A DNA stretch of 64,000 nucleotides, taken from Scylla paramamosain. Taxonomy: Eukaryota; Arthropoda; Malacostraca; Decapoda; Portunidae. The translations under genes and the position numbers were made by a program. The notes below the pieces were generated by a model. It was not told the origin of the DNA. It did not search any database and was given only the letters and a program-made list of their open reading frames with translations. The DNA is taken from positions 7,618,650-7,682,649 of the forward strand of contig NC_087168.1 of assembly GCF_035594125.1 (NCBI RefSeq), in the 5' to 3' direction. Below are positions 30,162-42,458 of the stretch, piece after piece. Numbering within the stretch: position 1 is the stretch's first letter; each line of letters starts with the position of its first letter.

Positions 30162-32480
30162 GTTTCGCCAACTATTTTGTTTACATGTTTTTTGGGTGAT
30201 AAATTATCACTTATTGTAATTCCCAAACCTTTTTCTTCTTTGGTTTTCTTCATTTCCACTTCTCCCATGGTGTAGGAACTTGTCAATCTTCTTTTGCTTT
30301 TTCGTAATTCCATCACCACCTTGCATTTCTATGCATTGAATTCCATTTCCCATTTCTTACTCCATTTATATATCTTATTTAGATATATGAACAATCCATA
30401 TTGTTTTCCACTCTTTTCAATAATTTTGCATCGTCTGCAAACAGACTTATATAACTGTCAACCTCATCCACCATATCGTTGACAGAGACCAGAAACATAA
30501 TGGGGGCTAAGACTGTCCCCTGTGGTACTCCACTTGTAACTCTACACCATTCTGATTTTTCTTCCTTTATTACTGTTCTCATTTCTCTATCTCTCAAGAA
30601 GTCTGTAATCCAATTCAGTGTGTTTCCTTGCAAACCCCCTATATTTTTAATTTTCCATAGCAGTCTCTGGTGTGGTACTTTATCAAATGCTTTTTTTAGG
30701 TCTAAATAAACACAGTCTGCCCAACCCTCTCTCTCTTGAGTCATATCAATTGCTCTACAATAAAAGCTCACTAAATTCGTGACACAAGATCTTCCACTTC
30801 TGAAACCAAATTGTCTGTCAGTCAATGTATGTGTTTCTTCTAAATATTCCATCCATCTGTTTTTAACTATTCTTTCTGCTATTTTTGTCACCACACTTGT
30901 TAGGGACACTGGTCTGTAATTCAATGGATCTTCTTTATTACATCCTTTAAAAATGGGCATAATACTGGCTCTCTTCCAGTCTAGAGGAATTTTTCCTTCC
31001 TTAAAAGAACATACTATGGTATTGTGTATATCTTCTGCCAGATGTTCACAACATTCCTTAAGTATCCAGCTGGACACTCCACCTGGTCCTTGAGCCTTAC
31101 TTACATGCAAATCTTTCATAATCTTAATTTCACTTATGTCCACATGTATCTCTCTCTCGTCACATTGTCTCCGTGCCATGCTCTTTCTCCTTCAAATTTT
31201 CTTTCTTTGGTAAATACTAACAGGAAGCACTTCTTCATTAATTCCGCTTGTAACCATGTATCTTCATATATATCTTCTTTCGTTAATTTATCTATTGTTT
31301 GCCTGTTTTTCATCTTCCCATTCACATATCTGAAGAACAACTTTGGCTCATCTTTGTAATTGTTAACTATATCTTTCTCATAATTCCTTTCTTCATCTCT
31401 CAGGATTCTGATATATTTGTTTCTTGCCTTCTTGAAATCTTCCCATTTCTCACTTCCTCCTTTTTTTCTCCATTTATTCCATGCTGCTTCTTTTTCTTTC
31501 CTTGCTGTCATACATCTCGTATTAAACCAGTCTTTTTTCCTTTTCTTTTCCTTTCTTTTGATCTTCAGTACATATCTACTGACCCCTTCATTATAAATTC
31601 CCACGAATGTCCCACTTTTCCTGCGTACTGCTTGCCGTGAACAGTTGTTTCTATTTAGCCTCTGCAAAATATTCCCTCAACCTGATAAAATCTGCTTTCC
31701 TGTAATTATATCTCCCATTCTTGTAAATTTAATTCCTATTTTCTATTGGACCATTGCTTATATTGAATTCAATTAACAGATAGTCACTTTTACCTAGTGA
31801 GCAGTGATAATTTATTCCTTCGATGATGTCCATTTCCTTTGTAAACACCAAGTCTAACCTTGATGCCTCTTCGTTACCCCCAAATCTTGTATTTTCTCCA
31901 ATCCATTGGGTCATAGTATTTGTCATTATTAAATCTAGAACCATATATCCCCATGACTCTTCTCCTCTGTCTGTGGTCCACTCTTCCCAGCATACCTCCT
32001 TGCAATTAAAGTCACCCATAAGTGTTATATTATTACTCTCTGCCAGTATTTTTTCAAAACAGTTACTAGTATCTCTTAACAATAATTTATAATCCTCTTG
32101 TGTTCATGCATTCGTCTTTGGGGGTACATAAGCCACTGCAAAATCTCTTCTTCCTTTTCCCTTCTTTTTTGTTTTAATTCTAATTACTTCTGCCATTCCT
32201 TCTCCTATTTCGACATCTTCCACTGTTATACTCTTCTTTGTAAGTAACATAACTCCTCTCCCTTTCTTATTATTTCTATGTTTTATCCACACATTATAAT
32301 TACTATTACCAATTCATATATTTTCTGTTGTCTCATTTAGTTTAACTTCAGTAATACCCATGATGTCAGGCTGCTTTATCTTAATATAATTATTCAATTC
32401 TCGCAATGTTGACATTAAACAATATATATTTGTATATGCCACTGTCCACTTTATATTTTTCCATACGTTATTTACATTTT

Positions 32481-32972
32481 CTATTCTTTTTTTCCCAGAT
32501 ACCACTTCCTGAGCCTCTCATCTTTTACCTTCCAATAGAACTTTTTTTCCTCTTCCTCCATTCTGTTCTCGTTTTTTGCCTTTGCTTCTTTTAGTAGATC
32601 GTTTACCTTGAGTCTTTCGTCCTCATTCATGTCCCTCTTTATCCAAACTTTCCTGCATTGCTCTATCTTGTCCAGTTTCCACACATACGATATCACTTTC
32701 ATGGCTGTTGTTTGTGCCCTAAATTTTACTTTCAGTGATTGTTCTCCTCCTTCTGTATACTTCCCCAGTCTATGTATTTCCTCAATTTCACTTATCCAGT
32801 CCTCACCTTCTCTCTGTATATTTCTTACAATGTCCTCTGGTACCTTTTTTTGTTCTTTTTCCCTCTTGTATCTTACTGGCTCTGTTTCCTCTTTTAATCC
32901 ATATATAACAATAAATTTATTTTTGTCCACTGTGTTCCTTACCATCAATTCCTTCTGTTTGATCACTTTCAC
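32481..32972 (-). pseudogene. ORF1 C-terminal part of CR1-like element E2
   Basis: A 163-codon open stretch reads KFIVIYGLKEETEPVRYK, EEIHRLGKYTEGGEQSLKVK, KVWIKRDMNEDERLKVNDLL and KKFYWKVKDERLRKWYLG. These are the RRM-like fold and C-terminal region of an ORF1 protein. The upstream coiled coil is in broken frames toward 33,300. The end of this ORF meets the ORF2 frame as in E1. It is better preserved than the E1 version. Confidence 0.75.
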
Positions 32973-33550
32973 AATTTCCTTACTTAAATCTGTCTTTTCC
33001 TTTTTTTTGCGCTTCTATGATTTCAGTAAGGTTAACTTTTTCTTCCTCTTTTTTCTTCCTCCAGATTTAATGTTCACTTTTCATCCTTATCACTTCATTT
33101 CCCTGTCTTTAACAATATCATAGTTTTCCTTCAATTTTGTTCTTAGATCAGCGCATAGTGATTTCAAGTCCTCTTCCAGGTCATGTTTTTTTTTTCTATT
33201 TTTTTCACTCTTTCAGTGAAGTCACTGATCATCCCCTCCATTAAAACCACTTTCCTTCCTTGCATTTTTCCATGTAGTTCATTGTCTTCCTCAAATCCTG
33301 GGAATGGCGACCCCGTTGGCAACATTCCACTCCCACCTATGGCGTCCGCCTTGCTGGAGCTTTTACTTATTTTATTACGTTTATTATTACTTAAATTTTC
33401 CCTTATTTTTTATTTCTGAAGACAGGACAACTCTACTTGAGCACAGCTCCTACCTGGGAACACATTCTAGGCTCCAAGTGGTGGCTGTGGTCAAGCAAAA
33501 TCTTTCTCTGTTGGAGCTTGGATCGCTGCTTGTTTACTTGACGACGAGTC

Positions 33551-33570
33551 GTGTGTGTGTGTGTGTGTGT

Positions 33571-33609
<39 letters not shown>
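33551..33609. repeat. (GT)n with two GC interruptions
   Basis: GT tract at the 5' border of E2 with GCGTGTGCG interruptions in the middle. Confidence 0.95.
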
Positions 33610-33612
<3 letters not shown>

Positions 33613-33859
33613 GTATATATTTTTAGTGTAGTTATTAATCCATTTCTTGCTGTATTTCATGTAAAAATATAAGAACATATGATTCATAAATGAAAGACAA
33701 TGGTGTGCTTTTCACTGATCGGCTGATCTTGTCTGATCAATCACAATCAGACACTGTGATCAGTGTGTATTTGTGTACATGTGAACCTCAGTTAAATCCT
33801 GTGCTGACATGATGAGTGAAATGAAAAACTCTACCAAAAGTTGCATTAATTTCGTCTGA

Positions 33860-35160
33860 TATGCAGGGTGGTTATATGGAGCATACAGAAAGACATCTGT
33901 TGCAACCATCATGGGATCCAGGAATGGAGAAACAAAGTTTGGTTGATAGAAGTTTAGATGAGTGGCAAAATAAGTTCACTAGGAGGTACCCCATAGTTTC
34001 CACACTCTATGATGCAAAGATTTCTGATGTCACCTGTTGAGAACCTATACCTGAATGTTTGACAATCCTCTGACTACCTCACCTGATGAATATCATGAGA
34101 CTCCGCCCAGGCTGGGATGGCTTGGACTCCCTCGTTCGAAGAGAAGGAACAAAAGCCTCCTTCTTTGGCCAAGTAGGCAAGTGCTGTAAAGTTGTCCAAG
34201 AATAGAGCTATGGTGCTGTTCTCCTAGGACCTCTCAAACCATTGGAGACCCAGACAAATGTCCCTGAGCTCCAGGAAATTTATGTGAAGTCCAGCCTCTG
34301 GTTCTCCCCCAATCTCCACTCATGAAAACCTGCAGGAGGGATGCATCCCAGTCTTCCTTTGACACATCCATGAACAGCAAGTGGTCTGAGACTGCCAGCT
34401 TGAGTGGTTGATCCACCATGAGATTCTCCTCCAACTGTCACCAACAAATGTCTTTGACTATCTCCACGTCACTCATGACTAGGAAGTCTGGGGGGGTGCA
34501 AATCCCTCTTCCACAAATGGTTTAGTCACAGCTGCCGACTCCTGCAATGACACAAAGAAGACATATGCCCTAGCACTCTTTTGCCAGAGAACAACTGGAG
34601 CTGAGGAACAACTTGAGCTGGGCCAGCAGATTGTCCAGATGTCTCAGGAAAACCTTCAAGGAGCAGGAGTGAATTGCCATCCCCAAGATCACTTTCTGAA
34701 TTAGAGAGAGAGGACTTTCCCAAGCCAGGTACAATTCCCAACCTCTGACAAAGGAAGAGTAGTTCCTGGATTGCCACCTTTGCTTCTTGTTTTGATCCTG
34801 CCAGAACTAGCCAATCATCGAGGTATCTGAGCAGACAGAAGCCCTGACAGTGAGTCTCCACTAAAACTGCTGCCATTACCTTTGTGAAAACCTGTGGACC
34901 TGTCATAAGTCCAAAGCACAGAGCTCAGAACTGGAATGCCACTCCCTGACAGAAAAACCATAGAAACTTCCTGATGAACTGGGGCCTGCAGGTATACATC
35001 CTTTAAGTCTAAGGAGACCATGAATGAAGAGAATGCTGTACCCATTCCTCAGGACTGACAGAACCCACTCTTCAACACCTACCTCCTGCCATTCTGAGAC
35101 AAGCAAGCCAAGATAAGCAGCAGTAATGACAGCTGGCTCTGAGAGCTTCAATGACAAAAA
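33860..35160 (-). pseudogene. DIRS-type retrotransposon, RT and RNase H remnant, copy A
   Basis: On the minus strand: MVSLDLKDVYLQAPVHQE (34,815-35,045), then GPQVFTKVMAAVL and LLRYLDDWLVLAGSKQEAKV (34,526-34,906), the YLDD box and context typical of DIRS/tyrosine-recombinase elements. Next is an RNase H block, DHLLFMDVSKEDWDASLLQV (34,234-34,434). Broken frames at 34,080-34,260 give HINFLELRDICLGL and ALFLDNFTALAYLAKEGG, and 33,880-34,060 has sequence like the DLFATxxNxxLPxFVSP region. No recombinase or inverted terminal repeats were found. Frameshifts show it is dead. Confidence 0.72.
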
Positions 35161-36165
35161 AAACAGCCTTCAATCAACCTGAGAGTAGCCATGCAATAAG
35201 GAATCTGAGGCCAGATGCTTCAAGGACCCCTCCTACTTCTCTCTATGATGAGCAGAGGACAGCAGACTGGGAGAAGGCAGATCTAAAATAACCTGATGTC
35301 AAAGGCTAAGACCCTCATTTGACCTAGGTTGGCTAATCCCCTCATTGCTTGCTGTTGGACTGACAATACAACATTATCTTAAGCAGCCTTAAGGACTCCC
35401 CTCACAATCTCATCATCAAAAACAAAATGGGAATCAATGGAGGACTCCCTGAGTTCCCCTAAGCATCACATCAAAGGAAGAAGGAAAGCTTACCAGAGAA
35501 GAATTTCTATGTATGACCCTGACTTTTGCCAGAGCTGTGGATTAGTCTACTGCTCTGTCCAACATGGCTAGTTGCATAGTTCTAAAGAACTGGTCAAACA
35601 AGACCTTCCAGTGCAGAGGAAAGGATGCTGATTCACAAAGGCACAAAAGCCCCCTGGTGCTAATGCAGTGAAAATTTGTGTCTTCCTGATGGCAAGAAAG
35701 GATTCCTCCAAGCATGCTATATCTGCCTGTTTCGTCCTCATAGAGGGTTCCTTTGACTTAAGAGGTAAGGCCATAAGAATGCCTTTGTTAACCTTGCCTG
35801 CTTGATCTAGGTGTGGCTGGTCATGCATCTTATAATAACATTGGAACTTCCTGGATGGGTAACAGGACTGATGTTCCGTTGTGTGGCTTCCCTTGCTCAT
35901 GGCCTTAACATTCCTGTCTCACATGCCAATGATAGTCAGGGAAGGCCTGAAAATGAGTACCTTCTTGCTGGGAAGGGTTGGCCCTGTGATGAAGGTTATG
36001 CAAGCTTTTTCCTGATTCCACTGTTGCATCTGGAAAACATTGGGAGAAGTATTGCAAAAAACCATGGAAGTCTACCACAGGAGACAAAGACTCTAAGTTC
36101 TGCATCTCTCCCCCAGAATAGTTACATGCAATCTCCCATCCAATGAGACACTGGTAGAGATACAC
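35161..36165 (-). other. possible 5' part of DIRS copy A
   Basis: Two open stretches on the minus strand (35,568-35,900 with FLAIRKTQIFTALAPGG, and 35,905-36,165) lie directly upstream of the DIRS RT and could be its gag-like ORF. I do not recognise diagnostic motifs, so the link is by position only. Confidence 0.3.
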
Positions 36166-36415
36166 AGCTGTCCAAAATTTGTAGGCAACAGTGCTGTTGC
36201 TCTGTCATGGCCTGTTGTTTATACACAACATGTTTCTCACTTTGCTCATGCTACTCATCTGTTGCCCTTGGTGCACCACACACCCCACATGAAAACTGGA
36301 AGCAAGCTGCCTACAGAGGATGGCCACCTGCCACATTACTTTGGAAAAGTTGTGGCTAGGAGGATGAGAATCATGGCCTGTATATTTTCCGATCATCATA
36401 CATCACCTCAGTAGA

Positions 36416-37938
36416 ACTTTTTCTTCTTTCGGGTGCTCCCATTTAGGGGTCGCCACAGCGGATCACTCTTCTCCAATGTGCTCAGTCTTCTGCACCTTCC
36501 TCTGTCACACCCACCACTTGCATGTCTCCCTTCATAGCATCCATAAACCTCCTCTTTGGTCTCCCTCTCTTCCTCCTGCCAGGCAGATCCATGTCCAGCA
36601 TCCTCCTCCCCACATACCCCTCGTTACTCTTCCTAACATGTTCAAACCACCTCATCCTAGCCTCCCTTGCTTTGTCCCCAAACCGATGTACATGTGTTGT
36701 TCCTCTGATGTAATTATTTCTGATTTTATCCATCTTCGTCACTCCAAGAGCAAATCGCAACATCTTCAATTCCGCTACTTCCAGCTCCGCTTCCTGTTTT
36801 TTCATTGGTGGTACTGTTTCCATACCGTACAGCATGGCGGGTCTCACTACTGTTTTATAAATCTTTCTCTTTGTTCTTGCGGAAACCTTTCTGTCACATG
36901 TCACTGCTGCCATCCTCCTCCACCCATTCCATCCCGGTGGCACTCTCTTCTTTACCTCCCTACCACAGTCTCCATTACTCTGTACCATGGACCCCAAATA
37001 TCTTAATTCGTCAACCTCTGTCATTTGCACACCTTGTAGCCTTATTGTCTCCCCATCACCTCCATTAAGACACATGTACTCAGTCTTGGTCCTCCTCACT
37101 TTCAATCCCCTATTCTCCAGTGCATATCTCCACCTCTCTAACTCTGTCTCCACTTCTTCCCGGTTTTCGCAAAAGACCACTACATCGTCTGCAAACATCA
37201 TAGTTCATTGGGATTCCTGTTTGACCTCATCTGTCAGTCTGTCCATCACTACTGCAAACAGGAAAGGGCTCAAAGCCGATCCCTGGTGCAGTCCCACCTC
37301 CACTCTGAAATCTTCCGTCATTCCTGCAGCACACCTTACTGCTGTTACACTATTTTCATACACGTCCTTCACCACCTTCACATACTTCTCTGCCACTCCC
37401 GAGCACCTCATGCAATACCACAGCTCTTCTCTCAGCACCCAATCGTAAGCCTTTTCTAGATCTATAGGCACAGAATGCAGCTCCTTCTGTCCTTCCCTGT
37501 ACTTCTCTCTCCATCATCATCCTCAGAGCAAATATTGCGTCCATTGTGCTTCTCCCTGGCATGAATCCGAACTGCTCATCACTGATCCTCACCACTCTTC
37601 GCAATCTCGTTTGCACAACTCTTTCCCATATCTTCACTGCATGACTCAACAGCTTAATTCCTCTATAGTTGCTGCAGCTTTGTACTTGAAAACTAGCACT
37701 AGCACACTTTTTCTCCACTCACCTGGCATCCTCTCGCCTTCCAAGAGCCTGTTGAACTGTCTGGTTAGCCAACCCACTGCCATCTCTCCTAAACTCCTCC
37801 ATGATTCCACTGGTATCTTATCTGGACCTACTGCTTTACCTCCCTTCATCCTCCTCAAAGCCTTCCTCACTTCTCTACTGATCCTTGGCACTTCCTGATT
37901 TAACTCTTCCACCTCCACAGCTGTTTTGGTAGCCAAAG
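36416..37938 (-). mobile_element. RTE-clade LINE, 5'-truncated
   Basis: The minus strand carries reverse transcriptase without endonuclease, as expected from 5' truncation. From 5': RRMKGGKAVGPDKIPVESW (37,646-37,936), FGFMPGRSTMDAIFALRMM (37,356-37,718), PIDLEKAYDWVLREELWY and VGLHQGSALSPFLFAVVMD (37,205-37,471), then MMFADDVVVFCENREEVE and RRTKTEYMCLNGGDGE (36,482-37,201). A stop and frameshifts separate the parts. The 3' end has GGGGTCGCCACAGCGGATCA (36,448-36,467), the conserved 3' motif of many animal RTE elements. Confidence 0.88.
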
Positions 37939-38043
37939 CAAGTTGTCACAAAAGATAACTTTTCCTTATGTCAATATGTCAAACAATGAAGCCATTATTT
38001 TATGTTTTCAAAAACATCTGAGGGACTAACCTAAGTTGCCATG

Positions 38044-38901
38044 TATAGTAGAACCTTGGTTCACAAACTTGGTTCACATTATGAACAAATTGGTTCACAA
38101 ACTAGTTTTGCGAACAAATTTTAGCTTTGTCCATGAATGATGCTTTGGGGTGTGAATGCACATTACCAACAATCCATGGAACCTTGTGCTCAGTTGTGCA
38201 TTGGCACGCTTGGCATAAGCACAGTTCAGGAGTGCTGTGTTCAAAAACATTAATTTTTTTCTTTTTTCCCTTTTTGTGTTATTTTAGCTCCCATTATGCC
38301 ACCTAAGGAGTGAGTGATAGTAGCAGTAAGATAGTAGCAGTAAGAAGCCTAAGTAAAGAAGTAAAGAAGGAAATTACTACCAAAGATGAGAATGGCATTT
38401 GTGTTTCCACCATCACCTAACCTAATCAAATTAATAGGGGGTTTTCAGAGTTGCCAGGTGTCACCACTGGTTCAGTCTTTCAGCCCAAAAAAGCCTGGAT
38501 TATTCTTTCTGTTATTCTAAATTACAGTACATTACCAGTAATGAACACATATGAGAGTGAGTTGCTAAAGATAGAAATTCACCATATCCAGCCTTTCTCT
38601 CCTCCCTCACCATCCACCTGTGCCAACAACTTTAAACAACAAATGTAAATTACAGTACTATTTTATTTAATTTAGTGTTATTTGTTTTATTTAAGGATAT
38701 GTATTTCAATTTCATTCTATATTCTTCATCACAAAAAAACAAAACACTTAAATGTGTAAAAATACCATATTTCTGAGGTTGAAATAATTTAACTGTATTT
38801 ACACTAATTTCAACAGAAACAACTGTTTGGTTTCATGAACAATTAAGTTTGCAAACGAAGGCATGGAACGGATTACGTTCACGAATCAAAGTTCTACTGT
38901 A
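38044..38901 (+). mobile_element. Tigger/pogo-like non-autonomous element
   Basis: The ends TATAGTAGAACCTTGGTTCA and, on minus, TACAGTAGAACTTTGATTCG form imperfect inverted repeats flanked by TA. Inside, ATGCCACCTAAGGAG followed by a Ser/Lys-rich reading (VKKEITTKDENG) resembles the beginning of a Tigger transposase (MPPK...), after which most of the transposase is missing. It is best read as an internal-deletion derivative. Confidence 0.6.
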
Positions 38902-39011
38902 GTTATTTTCTTACAGCAGATTTTTTCAGACCAAGAAGGCGCGAGCTGCCAGCTTGTGCAATGTGACGGTCACATCAGCTGGAGTTCTAATCGTGAATGT
39001 TGCTGACTGTA

Positions 39012-39175
<164 letters not shown>

Positions 39176-39337
39176 AATTTTTTATTCAGGTATTTATGAA
39201 GCCTAATTTGAAAGATAATATTAAAAACAATGAGAGCAACACTGGAGATTTTTCTTGATGCTTCTATAACTGGTTAAATTGTGACACTTTCTTGAATATT
39301 GAAATGTGAATAAACTAAAAACGTCCACCTATATTAC

Positions 39338-39514
39338 CTGAAGTATGGAGGCTTGCATCAACAGTCTTGCTGGCTCCATTGTTGGAATGAGGTGCGGTGG
39401 TGATGTTGTAAATGTTAGAGAATTCTTGGAACCGTACTCATCACCCAGATGCTGCAAGATCCCACAGCTAATTCCTCCCATTCCATCATGAATGTCAGTC
39501 AGTATCTGGAAACC
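39338..39514 (-). CDS. MSTO1: Misato/MSTO1 exon A (59 codons)
   Basis: On the minus strand an acceptor (TAAATTTAG) opens a 177-bp phase-0 exon that ends CTTCAG at a GTAATA donor. It reads GFQILTDIHDGMGGISCGIL, then QHLGDEYGSKNSLTF. The run Gly-Phe-Gln-Ile-Leu-x-Asp-x-His-Asp-Gly, followed by a Leu-x-Asp-Glu-Tyr motif about 13 residues on, is a hallmark of Misato/DML1 proteins, which share a tubulin/FtsZ-like fold and control mitochondrial morphology. The remaining residues (LIPTMEPARLLMQASILQ) fit the helix after that strand. Exons for the N-terminal half were not found up to 64,000. This is the strongest of the three exons. Confidence 0.82.
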
Positions 39515-40606
39515 CTAAATTTATGTTTTAAAATTAGTGGCAGCCAATCAAGTAACTATAATAATAATGATAATTAAAACTGGTCTTTTATTCCTCATAT
39601 GAAGCTAAATGTTTAACATGTATATCGAATATATATAATTGTATCAAAAGTTAAGTGAAAACAACAGATATTGCCTTTCACCCAAAAACAATTAAAACTT
39701 TATTTATTCAAACATTTTCATGTTCTGGAATCCACTTGATCCATTACCACCATGGAACATGAATTAAGCTATAATAAAGAAGTAGCAGACTTTTTTTTCT
39801 CATCCTCTGCTTTTACCGACTCTGCTACTTCCTTCTTCCAACATACTCACCAGGTAAAACCTCCCTATCATCAAGAAATCACGCTGTCTGTTTATTAGAA
39901 ATCTGTAGTTCATCAAAGGCATGATCCACAAACACAAAGTAATTTTATACATAAAGATAAGTAAGACAATTTCTGCGTGGCACACCAACAACACCATCTT
40001 CCAAATGATCAGATTCTGCCCATTGGTTTCATCATCATATCTCCCAATTTTACCTGATGGACACTGCCATTATAAACAAATGTTTGTCCTAATGCATGGA
40101 ACAAATGGCTGAAGATTTTAAGATGAAATTCAGCACTTTAAAATAATAAACAAATATAAAAAGACTACTAAATAGGTGCTGAAATTTTTCTGTTACAATA
40201 TTGTAAGATATGTTTTCTCAGCACCTGCAAACCTGCCTTGGTGACAGTCCACCACTTGTACTCTCAGCTGCAGTCAAAAGGAGCAGCACATGTATCAGCA
40301 TATCTCTTTACCTTGGGACATCTCATTCAGTGCAGAAGATATAAAGGACCTAACAGAGCAACTGAAGACGTCTCTACCTCTTAGGTCCCATCACTAAATG
40401 CCAAGGGCACCAATGCCTGTTATCCCTTGTGGCCTCATGCAAGTGCTCCATGAGGCATCATGACTCAGCAGCATGCCATTAAAACACTGCAAGCCAACCA
40501 AGCAAGACTCAGCATTCTCATATATATATATGAGACACAGCTTCTCCCTCCACAGAGAAGTGTGATCTAGAAATGATGCTGGCTGCCTTCAAATTGTGGA
40601 GATGGT
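39515..40606. other. stretch with no recognised gene
   Basis: This is the upstream MSTO1 intron in gene sense. Neither an N-terminal Misato exon nor a repeat family was recognised. Confidence 0.5.
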
Positions 40607-42454
40607 CTTTTTTTTTATTTTCATGCAAGAGGGTCACTGGCTAAAGGCAACAAAATTATTAGGAAAAAAAGCCCCTCATGAGTGCCGGTTTCCAAAACAC
40701 TGCCAAAAAGAAAAGTCAGGTGATGAAAGATAAGTGTCTTGAAATCTACTTTTTGAAGCCATAGGAAGGAGGAAACACAAAAGAAGGCAGGCAGATCTAC
40801 AGTTTACCAGAAAAGGGGATAAATGACTGAGAATACTGGCTAACTCTTACATTAGAGAGGTGAATAGAATAGGGGTGAGAGAAAGGAAAACGTTTTGTGC
40901 AATAAGGCTGCAGGAGGAGGGGAGGCATGCAATTAGCAAGATTAGAAGAACAGTTAGTGTGAAAATAATGGTATAAGATAATAAAAGATGCAGCATTGCA
41001 ACTATGAGAGAAAGACTGAAGACAGTCAGTTAGATGTGAGAAATTGATGAGACAAAAAGCTTTTTTTGATTCCACCATCTAAAATAGCGGTATAAGTGGA
41101 ACTCCCCATACATGTGAAACATACTCCATACATGGACGGATAAAGCCCCTGTACAGAGTTAGCAGTTCAGGGAGTTGAGAAAAACTGGCAGAGATGACTC
41201 AGAATGCTTAACTTCATAGAAGCTGTTTTCGCTAGAGATGAGATGTGAAGTTTCCAGTTTAGATTATAAGTAAAAGGCAGACTAAAGATATTCATCAGTT
41301 GAGTGCCACTGAAGGAGAGGGGATAGTTATCAGGAAGGTTGTGTCAAGTTGATAGAGGAAGGACTGAGTTTTTGTGACACTGAACAATACTAAGTATGCT
41401 CTGCTCCAATCAGAAATTTTAGAGATCAGAAGTCAGGCATTCTATGTGCATTAACTGTTTACTTCCTGAAGGGTTAGACATCTATGAAAAGATGTGGAAA
41501 AATGAAGGATGGTATCATCAGCGTAGGAGTGGATAGAACAAGGAGTCTGATTTAGATCAATGATTAATGATAGGAAGAGAGTGGGTAATAGGACAGAACC
41601 CTGAGAACACCACTGTTAATAAATTTAGATGAACAGTGACTGTCTACCACAGAAACAATAGATTGGTCAGAAAGGAAACCTGAGACGAAGTTACAAAGAG
41701 AAGGATAGAAGCCATGGAAGGGTAGTTTGGAAATCAAAGCTTTGTGCCTAAGTGTCCAAAGAAACAGCAAAAGTTTAACCAAAATCCCTAAAAGAGAATG
41801 ACCAAGACTCAGTAAGGAAAGCCAGAAGATCACCAGTAGAGCGGCCTTGACAGAACCCATACTGGCGATCAGATAGAAGATTGTGAAGTGATAGATGTTT
41901 AAGAATCTTCCTGTTGAGGATAGATTCAAAAACTTTAGGTAGGCAGGAAATTAAAGCAATAGGACAGTAGTTTGAGGGATTAGAACAGTCACCCTTTTTC
42001 AGAACAGGCTGAATGTACACAAACTTACAGCAAGAAGGAAAGGTAGATGTTGATAGAATGAGTTGGAAAAGTTTGACTAGGCAAGGTGCAAGCATGGAGA
42101 CACAGTTTCAGACAACAACAGGAGGGACCCCCATCAGATCCATAAGCCTTCCAAGGGTTAAGGCCAGTGAGGGCATGGAAAACATCACTATGAAAGATCT
42201 TAATGGGTAGCATGAAGTACTCAGAGAGCAGAGGAGAAAGAGGAACAAGCCCTGAATCATTCAAGGTAGAGTTTTTAACAAAAGTTTGAGCAAAGAGTTC
42301 AGCTTTAGAAATAGATGAGATAGCAGTTGAAATAAAGGAGGGAAAGATGAAGAAACAAAGTTATTGGAGATGTTTTTGGTTAGGTGCCAAAAGTCACAAG
42401 GAGAGTTAGATCTTAAAGATTTTTGGCACTTTCTATTAATGAAGGAGAATTTGT
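40607..42454 (-). mobile_element. BS/Jockey-like retrotransposon, copy 6, 5'-truncated
   Basis: The 3' end is poly(T) plus ATGCAAGAGGGTCACTGG. The copy extends through the C-terminus (40,797-41,078, RVSQYSQSFIPFSGKL) and the RT (41,564-41,929 and 41,775-42,095 with [20 protein letters not shown]) up to FINRKCQ near 42,454, then stops at the 5' region of copy 7. The endonuclease is absent. Many indels are present. Confidence 0.88.
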
Positions 42455-42458
42455 CTAA

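Larger units (their letters stand above)
29557..33550 (-). mobile_element. CR1-like LINE, element E2, two ORFs, degenerate
   Basis: Same orientation and layout as E1 but diverged in sequence. The 3' tail again ends in TATTTACCTAGTTG next to (TG)n. ORF2 pieces: 32,314-32,505 (VAYTNIYCLMST), 31,729-32,082 (NNITLMGDFNCKEVCW, DYLLIEF), 31,134-31,667 (KKDWFNTRCMTARKEK), 30,379-31,179 (QGPGGVSSWILKE, NYRPVSLTSVVTK, LDLKKAFDKVPHQR, GVPQGTVLAPIMF, LFADDAKLLKR) and 29,591-29,797 (C-terminus). The 266-residue RT stretch at 30,379-31,179 is unbroken and has an intact FADD box. The endonuclease and C-terminus are frameshifted. Confidence 0.85.
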
